Shown here in pieces: positions 58,401 to 64,000 of a stretch of 64,000 nt of DNA. The stretch's first letter is position 1. Each line of letters starts with the position of its first letter. A model generated the notes under the pieces. The model had not been told where the DNA came from, did not search any database, and was given only the letters and a program-made list of their open reading frames with translations. The translations under genes were made by a program, and so were the position numbers. Source of the stretch: Roseovarius gahaiensis (GTDB lineage: Bacteria; Pseudomonadota; Alphaproteobacteria; Rhodobacterales; Rhodobacteraceae); assembly GCF_011601345.1 (NCBI RefSeq), contig NZ_JAAORB010000002.1, positions 1-64,000 of the forward strand. The letters run 5' to 3'.

Positions 58401-58813
58401 AACATGCGCTTTTGCTGGCCGAGGCCGAAAAGGTACTGACCAAGCCGTCACTGGGCGACCTGTTCGCGCCCGACACATTAACCGAGGTGTCGATCACCGC
58501 CACGCTTGATGCCCTGCAAAACCGCCGCATTCACGGCACGATTGATCGGCTGATCGTGACACCTGAGACCGTTCTTGCGGTTGATTACAAAACCAACGCG
58601 GCCGTGCCCCATGGCCCGGCAACGTGCCCCGTGGGGTTGCTGCGGCAAATGGGGGCCTATGCGCATGCGCTGGCCGAAATTTACCCTGATCGCCAAATCG
58701 AAACCGCCCTGCTTTGGACACGCACCGCAACGCTTATGCGTTTGCCGCACGATCTTGTGACTGGCGCCCTCTGCGACACGCCTGCGCTTGACGCTTCGGT
58801 TAGCGAGACCTAG
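55418..58813 (+). CDS. addA: Double-strand break repair helicase-nuclease AddA
   Basis: AddA unwinds DNA from a broken end and cuts one strand. The 1131-residue protein is a UvrD-type helicase: Walker A ANAGSGKT (24-31), LVDEAQDTS near 390, [15 protein letters not shown] and [12 protein letters not shown] nuclease domain with VDYKTN lies at about 1055. GGAGG lies eight bases before the ATG, which overlaps the addB stop by one base. Confidence 0.94.
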   Translation: MPRDDATQRQIDAARPDRSTWLSANAGSGKTRVLTDRVARLLLDDVDPQHILCLTYTKAAASEMQNRLFKRLGAWAMLSDDDLRKALDDLGFEGLIDDDALRSARRLFARAIEAPGGLKIQTIHSFCAGLLRRFPLEAGVSPQFTEMEDRTAALLRDEILEQIATGPDAHTLAALVRHHTNDDLDTLTAEIVRRRAFFDGDTSDAKLAAAFGQTPNMTLDDISKQVFLGSEQTLLTSLLSALEASSTNDQKAAAKLRGISQLDASALPILESVFLNSSGAKEPFSAKIGSFPTKACRDGLGAIMTQIEQWMARVETAREARLATLAIQKTRTLTEFAAVFLPAYDRAKAQRGWLDFDDLILRARQLLTDPAVAAWVLFRLDGGIDHILVDEAQDTSPVQWQVIERLAQEFTSGEGARADVTRTIFVVGDKKQSIYSFQGADPREFDRMKTDFAARLQAMGQPLQDMEMEYSFRSSRAILDLVDRTFANSQDSGFTPSQGHKAFKSDLPGRVDLWPVVEKPAKDDDPVWYSPVDVKAANDPATVLAQHVAKTIRCMVDQRQLIPDDNAETGLRPVRPGDVMILVQRRSDLFHEIIRECKAQDLPIAGADRLKVGAELAVKDLAALLSFLATPEDSLSLAIALRSPLFGWSEADLYKLAHERRQKYLWAALRDRAEDHPETMAMLNDLRGQADYLRPYDLIERILTRHDGRRKLLARLGSEAEDGIDALLSQAMAYEQRAVDSLTGFLVWMETDDLEIKRQLDSAGDRIRVMTVHGAKGLESPLVILPDTGKRNVTVRDQIAISGGTPLWRTSAGDMPSVMIQANEAAKAAERAERDRLLYVAMTRAEKWLIVAAAGDLGKQGDTWYDMIEAGLQRSGAQEHRFDSGSGLRLEHGNWAGSGSDLQDDPPGAAPILPGLFRAPAPIAPDRPKTLSPSTDLGGTKALPDERGLDEDAAKRRGRLIHRLLEYLPQAPQADWPVVAARLMSTGADVASADEHALLLAEAEKVLTKPSLGDLFAPDTLTEVSITATLDALQNRRIHGTIDRLIVTPETVLAVDYKTNAAVPHGPATCPVGLLRQMGAYAHALAEIYPDRQIETALLWTRTATLMRLPHDLVTGALCDTPALDASVSET

Positions 58814-58850
58814 GTTCGCAACAATTCAAATTCTGTCAGGAGACATGATC

Positions 58851-59171
58851 ATGGCCACAGTTGCCGTAACAGACGCGACCTTTGACGCCGAAGTTAAAAA
58901 TTCCGACATCCCCGTTGTGGTGGATTTCTGGGCCGAATGGTGCGGCCCGTGCAAACAAATCGGCCCCGCTTTGGAAGAGTTGTCCGCCGAAATGGACGGC
59001 AAGATTAAAGTGGCCAAGGTTGACGTTGACAGCAACCCCAACGCCGCCGCCGCGATGGGCGTGCGCGGTATTCCGGCGCTGTTCATCTTCAAGGACGGTG
59101 AGGTTGTATCCAACCGCGCCGGTGCCGCCCCGAAAGCCGCCTTGCAAAGCTGGATCGAAGACAGCATCTAA
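58851..59171 (+). CDS. trxA: Thioredoxin
   Basis: Thioredoxin reduces disulfides in cytosolic proteins. The 106-residue protein has the active site WCGPC (C31/C34) and the cis-proline stretch RGIPALF. The ATG at 58851 has AGGAG eight bases upstream; the ATG at 58845 is possible. It follows addA by 37 bases and ends with its own terminator. Confidence 0.97.
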   Translation: MATVAVTDATFDAEVKNSDIPVVVDFWAEWCGPCKQIGPALEELSAEMDGKIKVAKVDVDSNPNAAAAMGVRGIPALFIFKDGEVVSNRAGAAPKAALQSWIEDSI

Positions 59172-59193
59172 ACGCTGTCGTGCCAAAAGATCG

Positions 59194-59224
59194 AAGGGCC
59201 GCCACAGCGCGGCCCTTTTCTTTT
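59194..59224 (+). terminator. Intrinsic terminator of trxA
   Basis: AAGGGCCGC and GCGGCCCTT form a perfect stem with loop CACAGC. TTCTTTT follows. It lies 22 bases after the trxA stop. Confidence 0.88.
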
Positions 59225-59250
59225 GCCGGAATTACGGTGAAAACATTGGT

Positions 59251-60402
59251 ATGACCCTGACCAACTCAGATATTGCTGAACTTACGGCGTTCCGCCGTGA
59301 TCTGCACCGCCACCCCGAAGTGTCGGGCCAAGAGCGTGAGACCGCGCGGCGTGTTGTGTCCGCCCTATCCAACCATCCGCCAGACACCCTTATAACGGGC
59401 CTTGGCGGTCATGGCCTTGCTGCTGTGTATGCCGGGCCTGCCGATGGCCCGACCGTTCTGTTTCGGGCAGAGCTGGACGCGCTGCCCATTCAAGAACTCT
59501 CGGCTGCGCCATATGCCTCGTCGACTGCAGGCACCGGGCACCTATGCGGCCATGACGGTCACTCGACAATTCTGATGGCGATGGCCCGGCTGCTATCGCG
59601 GCGGCGCCCGGCCAAGGGGCGCGTGGTATTGATGTTTCAGCCCGCCGAAGAAACTGGCGCAGGTGCCGCTGCTGTAATCGATGACCCAAGATTCAAGACG
59701 ATTGCACCGAACTATGCCTTTTCGTTACACAATATGCCCAACTTGCCGCTTGGCCATGTTGGCCTGATCGCCGGTCCTGTCAATTGCGCCTCGCGCGGGC
59801 TGCGTGTGGCCTTTACCGGCAAGCCCGCTCATGCGTCCGAGCCGGAAAACGGCACCTCGCCCATGGCGGCGCTGTCCGGGTTGATGCCAGACCTTACCGC
59901 GCTCAGCCATGGCACCACGCAAGACCCAGATTTCACACTTGTCACTGTCACCCATGTTCAGATGGGCGCAGCGGCCTTTGGCATCGCACCGGGTGACGCC
60001 ACGCTGTTCGCCACCCTGCGCACGCTAACCGATGACCGGATGAATGCCCTGTGCGAGACTGCGTTGAAGATGATCAACGAAACCGCCGCACATAATAAAC
60101 TGACGGTGACGCATGGGTTTGAAGACATCTTTCTGCACTGCGAAAATGACCCACACGCCACTGATATTCTGCGCACCGCGCTGGATACTCTGGACATCCG
60201 CCACGACGCGTCGGGCTTGCCGATGCGCGCGTCCGAGGATTTCGGGCGGTTTGGCCACACTGCCAAATCGGCCATGCTGTTTCTCGGCGCAGGCATGGAC
60301 CATCCGGCTCTGCACAACCCTGATTATGACTTTCCCGACGATCTGACCCCAATCGGCGCGCGCATTTTTGAACAGGTCACACGTGACATACTGGGCGGAT
60401 AG
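59251..60402 (+). CDS. M20 family amidohydrolase
   Basis: The 383-residue protein belongs to the M20D amidohydrolase group (indole-acetyl-amino acid and hippurate hydrolase relatives). It has the N-terminal DLHRHPE motif, LCGHDGH as part of the metal site, QPAEE with the catalytic Glu, and a dimerisation domain in between. The substrate is unknown; an N-acyl amino acid is typical. The ribosome site is weak. It has its own transcription unit after the trxA terminator. Confidence 0.9.
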   Translation: MTLTNSDIAELTAFRRDLHRHPEVSGQERETARRVVSALSNHPPDTLITGLGGHGLAAVYAGPADGPTVLFRAELDALPIQELSAAPYASSTAGTGHLCGHDGHSTILMAMARLLSRRRPAKGRVVLMFQPAEETGAGAAAVIDDPRFKTIAPNYAFSLHNMPNLPLGHVGLIAGPVNCASRGLRVAFTGKPAHASEPENGTSPMAALSGLMPDLTALSHGTTQDPDFTLVTVTHVQMGAAAFGIAPGDATLFATLRTLTDDRMNALCETALKMINETAAHNKLTVTHGFEDIFLHCENDPHATDILRTALDTLDIRHDASGLPMRASEDFGRFGHTAKSAMLFLGAGMDHPALHNPDYDFPDDLTPIGARIFEQVTRDILGG

Positions 60403-60459
60403 GCCCCTTGCACCGCACGCCCCGCCCTTCCATATAGGCACCAACCGAACGGAGACCCC

Positions 60460-61014
60460 ATGAGCAACGAATTCCCCGGCTGGCACGGCACCACGATCGT
60501 CGCTGTAAAAAAAGGCGGCGAGGTTGTGATCGCCGGCGACGGGCAGGTCAGCCTTGGCCAGACCGTCATAAAAGGCACCGCCCGCAAGGTGCGCCGCATC
60601 TCACCCGGCGGCTATGACGTGCTGGTGGGCTTTGCAGGCTCAACCGCTGATGCCTTCGCCCTGCTGGAACGGCTTGAGGCCAAGTTGGAAGCGACCCCCG
60701 GTCAGTTGCAACGCGCCAGCGTCGAACTTGCCAAGGATTGGCGCACCGACAAATACCTGCAAAAGCTTGAGGCGATGCTGATCGTCACTGACGGCGACCA
60801 GATCTATGTGATCACCGGCGCGGGTGACGTTCTGGAGCCTGAACACAATTGCACCGCCATCGGATCGGGCGGCAACTTTGCCCTCGCCGCCGCGCGCGGC
60901 ATGATGGACAGCGACCGCACCGCCGAACAGATCGCCCGCGATTCCATGGCCATCGCCGCCGATATCTGCGTCTACACCAACGGCAAACTGACCGTAGAAA
61001 GCATCTCCAAATGA
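60460..61014 (+). CDS. hslV: ATP-dependent protease subunit HslV
   Basis: HslV is the proteasome-like threonine protease of the HslVU complex. The 184-residue protein has its catalytic Thr as T11 in HGTTIVAV, so a ten-residue propeptide would be removed, longer than the single Met of E. coli. GDGQVSLG and [11 protein letters not shown] are the family motifs. GGAG lies five bases before the ATG, and the stop overlaps the hslU start by four bases. Confidence 0.96.
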   Translation: MSNEFPGWHGTTIVAVKKGGEVVIAGDGQVSLGQTVIKGTARKVRRISPGGYDVLVGFAGSTADAFALLERLEAKLEATPGQLQRASVELAKDWRTDKYLQKLEAMLIVTDGDQIYVITGAGDVLEPEHNCTAIGSGGNFALAAARGMMDSDRTAEQIARDSMAIAADICVYTNGKLTVESISK

Positions 61015-62318
61015 CCGACCTGACCCCCCGCGAAATCGTCAGCGAACTTGACCGTTTCATCATTGGCCAGAAGGAGGCCAAGCGCGCCACCGCCGTCGCC
61101 CTGCGCAATCGCTGGCGGCGCAAGCAACTGTCCGACGACCTGCGCGACGAGGTGTATCCAAAGAACATCCTGATGATCGGCCCCACCGGCGTGGGCAAAA
61201 CCGAAATCTCGCGACGTCTGGCCAAACTGGCCCGCGCGCCCTTTATCAAGATCGAAGCCACCAAGTTCACCGAGGTCGGTTATGTGGGCCGCGACGTGGA
61301 ACAGATCATCCGCGATCTGGTCGATAGCGCCATTGCGCAAACCCGCGAATGGATGCGCGAGGATGTCAAAACCCGCGCCCATGAATTGGCCGAAGAGCGT
61401 GTCATTTCAGCCATCGCCGGGGAAGACGCGCGCGACGCCACCCGCGAAATGTTCCGCAAGAAACTGCGCGATGGCCTTTTGAACGACACCGAGATCGAGC
61501 TTGAACTGGCCGATCAATCCAACCCCATGGGCATGATGGACATTCCCGGCCAGCCCGGCAGCCAGATGGGCATGATGAACCTTGGCGATATCTTCGGTAA
61601 AGCCTTTGGTGGGCGCACGGTGCGCAAGAAAATGACCGTCGCTGACAGCTATCAGGCCCTGATCAGCGAAGAGGCTGACAAACTGCTTGATGACGAGGCC
61701 GTGACCAAAACTGCGCTTGAGGCGGTCGAGCAGAACGGCATCGTGTTTTTGGATGAGATCGACAAGGTTTGCGCCAAATCCGATGCGCGCGGCGGTGATG
61801 TGTCCCGCGAAGGCGTGCAGCGTGACCTGCTTCCGCTGATCGAAGGCACCACCGTGTCAACCAAGCACGGTCCGGTGAAAACCGATCATATCCTGTTCAT
61901 CGCCTCGGGCGCCTTCCACATCGCCAAACCCTCCGACCTGCTGCCCGAATTGCAGGGCCGCTTGCCCATCCGGGTCGAACTGCGCGCCCTGACCGAGCAT
62001 GATTTCGTGCGGATTTTGACCGAGACCGACAACGCCCTGACCCGCCAGTATACGGCGCTTATGGGGACCGAAGAGGTGACCGTTGATTTTACCGAGGATG
62101 GCATCGCCGCGCTGGCCCGCATCGCGGCGGACGTGAACCAGTCGATCGAAAACATCGGTGCAAGGCGGCTTTATACCGTCATGGAACGGGTGTTTGAAGA
62201 ACTCAGCTTCACCGCCCCCGACCGTGCCGGTGACTCCGTGACAGTCGACGCGGGCTTTGTCGAAGAGAACCTGGGCGAGCTGATGAAATCGACGGATTTG
62301 TCGAGGTATGTTTTGTAG
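61011..62318 (+). CDS. hslU: HslU ATPase subunit of the HslVU protease
   Basis: HslU is the AAA+ unfoldase that feeds HslV. The 435-residue protein has Walker A GPTGVGKT (57-64), GYVGRDVE, Walker B FLDEIDK near residue 245 and the sensor-2 region [10 protein letters not shown]. An inserted I-domain lies between the ATPase halves. Its ATG overlaps the hslV stop. It ends the run of plus-strand genes. Confidence 0.97.
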   Translation: MTDLTPREIVSELDRFIIGQKEAKRATAVALRNRWRRKQLSDDLRDEVYPKNILMIGPTGVGKTEISRRLAKLARAPFIKIEATKFTEVGYVGRDVEQIIRDLVDSAIAQTREWMREDVKTRAHELAEERVISAIAGEDARDATREMFRKKLRDGLLNDTEIELELADQSNPMGMMDIPGQPGSQMGMMNLGDIFGKAFGGRTVRKKMTVADSYQALISEEADKLLDDEAVTKTALEAVEQNGIVFLDEIDKVCAKSDARGGDVSREGVQRDLLPLIEGTTVSTKHGPVKTDHILFIASGAFHIAKPSDLLPELQGRLPIRVELRALTEHDFVRILTETDNALTRQYTALMGTEEVTVDFTEDGIAALARIAADVNQSIENIGARRLYTVMERVFEELSFTAPDRAGDSVTVDAGFVEENLGELMKSTDLSRYVL

Positions 62319-62419
62319 GGGCATAGGCAGGCTGGTCTTTCGACTGCAACAGCCTTCGCCAAGCCCTATGCGGGCAACGTCAAACAACGCGCCTTAGAAT
62401 GCGCTGATTTCTGTGCGCG

Positions 62420-63103
62420 TCATCTCGGCTGATCTTCTTTAGACGTTTTGGGGCCGGAGGCTCGAAACCCAAGCCTTGCCTCGAACCGGGCAAGTTCGCT
62501 CTGCGTCGGGGCATGTCCGCAAAAGGTCTTGACGTAACCCGGCACCCGCACCATGCGCACCGCTTGGCTTTCCTGCACCTGCATCGAGATATAGCCGATC
62601 TGGACAAGGTAGACGGTACGCGCCCGGACATCTGCCTCTGCGACTGAAAAGCCGAAGCGTTCGAACATCTCGCGGATGGCATCCAGCCGCCGCTCGTCCG
62701 CCGCATTGACGCGCGCCATGACGTCGTCGGATTGGTGCGCCCACCCCCGGACCGCGAAATCGAGTTGCGGCTCGAACAGGTCTTCGTCGTGGAACACCAC
62801 GATGAGATTGAGAACAGCCTCGGTGATCGTTTCGGCATAGGCGCTGGTCGCCTCGACGAAGGCCCCGGTGTTCTGGGTGTCCCAGTCTTCCAGCAGGGCA
62901 TCCAACAGCGCGTTCCGGTCCTTGAAGAACCAGTAGAAGCTGGTGCGCGCGATGTTCAACCTCGTCGCCAAGGGCTGGATTTTGACGGCATCAAGCCCGG
63001 TTTCCAGAAAGACCTGCTTGGCCGCTGCAAGCCAGACTTCGCGGGATCCGCGCCAGCCCGAGCTTTTCTCGGGATCATCCGTCATGGGTTGCTTCATATT
63101 CAT
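62420..63103 (-). CDS. TetR/AcrR family transcriptional regulator
   Basis: The 227-residue protein has the N-terminal TetR helix-turn-helix (about 25-70, including the RTSFYWFFKDRNALLDALL stretch) and a C-terminal ligand-binding domain with no recognisable specificity. It is divergent from the flavin oxidoreductase gene across 116 bases, so it probably regulates that gene and itself. Confidence 0.88.
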   Translation of the reverse strand: MNMKQPMTDDPEKSSGWRGSREVWLAAAKQVFLETGLDAVKIQPLATRLNIARTSFYWFFKDRNALLDALLEDWDTQNTGAFVEATSAYAETITEAVLNLIVVFHDEDLFEPQLDFAVRGWAHQSDDVMARVNAADERRLDAIREMFERFGFSVAEADVRARTVYLVQIGYISMQVQESQAVRMVRVPGYVKTFCGHAPTQSELARFEARLGFRASGPKTSKEDQPR

Positions 63104-63219
63104 GCACCGGACAGTATGGCTGACCTTTTACAAGTTCAAGAAAAATATACATACGTGAACCAAAACTTGACAGTTATGAACATTATGTGGAATCGTCCGT
63201 TCAAATCACGGAGGATCCC

Positions 63220-64000
63220 ATGTCTACAGACCCGCTCCTGCAGCCCTATCACCTCAAGAACCTGACGCTAAAAAACCGGCTGATGATCACCAGCCACGAG
63301 CCCGCCTATCCCGAAGATGGAATGCCGAAGAACCGCTATCGCGCCTACCACGTGGAACGGGCGCGGGCCGGTGTGGCGCTGACCATGACCGCCGGTTCGG
63401 CCTCGGTCGCGCGGGACAGCCCGCCGGTCTTCAACAACATCCTGGCGTGGAAGGACGAGGTCGTTGGCTGGATGAAACAGCTTACCGACGAATGCCACGA
63501 ACATGATTGCGCGGTGATGATCCAATTGACCCATCTCGGTCGCCGCACCCGCTGGGACAAGGCGGATTGGCTGCCAGTGGTGTCCACAAGCCATGAGCGC
63601 GAGCCGTCGCATCGGGCCTTCCCAAAAAAGGCCGAGGACTGGGACATCACACGCATCATTGAAGATTACGCCGACGCCGCAGAACGGATGCAGGCCGCCG
63701 GGCTCGACGGGATCGAACTGCAAGCCTATGGCCACCTGATGGATCAGTTCTGGTCGCCCCTGACCAACGATCTGGGGGGCGACTATGGTGGTAGCCTCGA
63801 CAACCGCCTGCGTTTCACTTTCGACACGCTGAAGGCCATCCGCGAACGTGTCGGCCCCGATTTCATCGTCGGTGTGCGCTATACCGGCGACGAGGATCTG
63901 CCCGGCGGGCTGACAAAGGACGATGGGCTGGAAATCTCGCGCCGCCTGAAAGACAGCGGGATGGTCGATTTCCTCAACGTGGTGAAGGGGCATATCGACA
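63220..64000 (+). CDS. NADH:flavin oxidoreductase / Old Yellow Enzyme-type demethylase (partial)
   Basis: The first 260 codons are present; the gene runs off the window. It reads like the large FMN-dependent group that includes dimethylglycine demethylase DgcA, N-methylproline (stachydrine) demethylase and trimethylamine dehydrogenase: SHEPAYPEDGMPKNRY, IQLTHLGRRT, GLDGIELQAYGHLMDQFWSP and SLDNRLRF. GGAGG lies six bases before the ATG. The 4Fe-4S and C-terminal domains expected of the full protein are beyond the edge. The substrate is unknown; a methylated amine is a reasonable guess. Confidence 0.85.
   Translation, partial: MSTDPLLQPYHLKNLTLKNRLMITSHEPAYPEDGMPKNRYRAYHVERARAGVALTMTAGSASVARDSPPVFNNILAWKDEVVGWMKQLTDECHEHDCAVMIQLTHLGRRTRWDKADWLPVVSTSHEREPSHRAFPKKAEDWDITRIIEDYADAAERMQAAGLDGIELQAYGHLMDQFWSPLTNDLGGDYGGSLDNRLRFTFDTLKAIRERVGPDFIVGVRYTGDEDLPGGLTKDDGLEISRRLKDSGMVDFLNVVKGHID

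Noticed and set aside
62380-62901. 173-codon minus-strand frame overlapping tetR
   Set aside because: It is a different-frame shadow of the TetR coding region.
1-64000. CRISPR arrays, insertion sequences, prophage genes
   Set aside because: No regularly spaced repeats, transposase, integrase or phage structural genes were seen.

Overview
The window looks like a chromosomal segment of a marine alphaproteobacterium of the family Rhodobacteraceae (Roseobacter group). The grounds are high-GC coding DNA, the RegB/SenC/RegA redox cluster, the hemD-mic60-hemY cluster typical of alphaproteobacteria, the rnd-lptC-lptA-lptB-hpf-ptsN order, and protein sequences that read throughout like that group. 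I cannot name a genus. Genes are densely packed, often with start and stop codons overlapping.

Layout. 1-598: non-coding, visibly AT-richer, ending in the gltB terminator. 599-6697 (-): glutamate synthase gltD-gltB. 6917-8700: uppP, convergent with an NDUFA9-like NAD(P)-binding protein. 8845-12762 (+): tRNA-Leu, RNase D, lptC-lptA-lptB, hpf, ptsN. 12772-22712: a cell-surface polysaccharide region, the most accessory-looking part of the window. It holds a NodH-like sulfotransferase, a frameshifted core-2/I-branching glycosyltransferase gene, two tandem paralogous glycosyltransferases, galE, galU, kdsB, cysQ, and a divergent KpsM-like permease that also has a frameshifted 5' end. 22723-27627: alkB, dnaK-dnaJ, radC. 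27624-33107 (-): a phosphate-binding/OmpA fusion protein, an unidentified anchored protein, and secA. 33297-35781 (+): parvulin, argJ, mutT. 36029: tRNA-Thr. 36161-39706 (-): hemD-mic60-hemY. 39779-42521 (+): tsaD-gpsA-yciI-EVE. 42741-44672 (-): a DUF2853 protein and ahcY. 44775-45850 (+): HD hydrolase and GNAT. 45927-48665: regA and senC, divergent from regB. 48763-59171 (+): PAS protein, tsaE-amgK-murU-addB-addA, trxA. 59251-62318 (+): M20 amidohydrolase, hslV-hslU. 62420 to the end: tetR divergent from an Old Yellow Enzyme-type demethylase-like gene cut by the window edge.

How genes work together. galU and galE supply UDP-sugars, kdsB supplies CMP-Kdo, the glycosyltransferases and sulfotransferase build and decorate a surface glycan, and CysQ removes the PAP that sulfotransferases release. 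The permease is an export component, but no partner ATPase gene is present. Two genes of this region carry frameshifts, so it may be decaying or may contain sequencing errors. Everything else is mostly core housekeeping.

The less expected signals are regulatory or architectural. An 8-bp hairpin starts inside the tRNA-Leu CCA end and covers the RNase D ribosome binding site. Two convergent gene pairs share a TTAA stop. An imperfect 58-nt palindrome lies between two convergent genes. The sulfotransferase carries two domains, and a phosphate-binding domain is fused to an OmpA domain.
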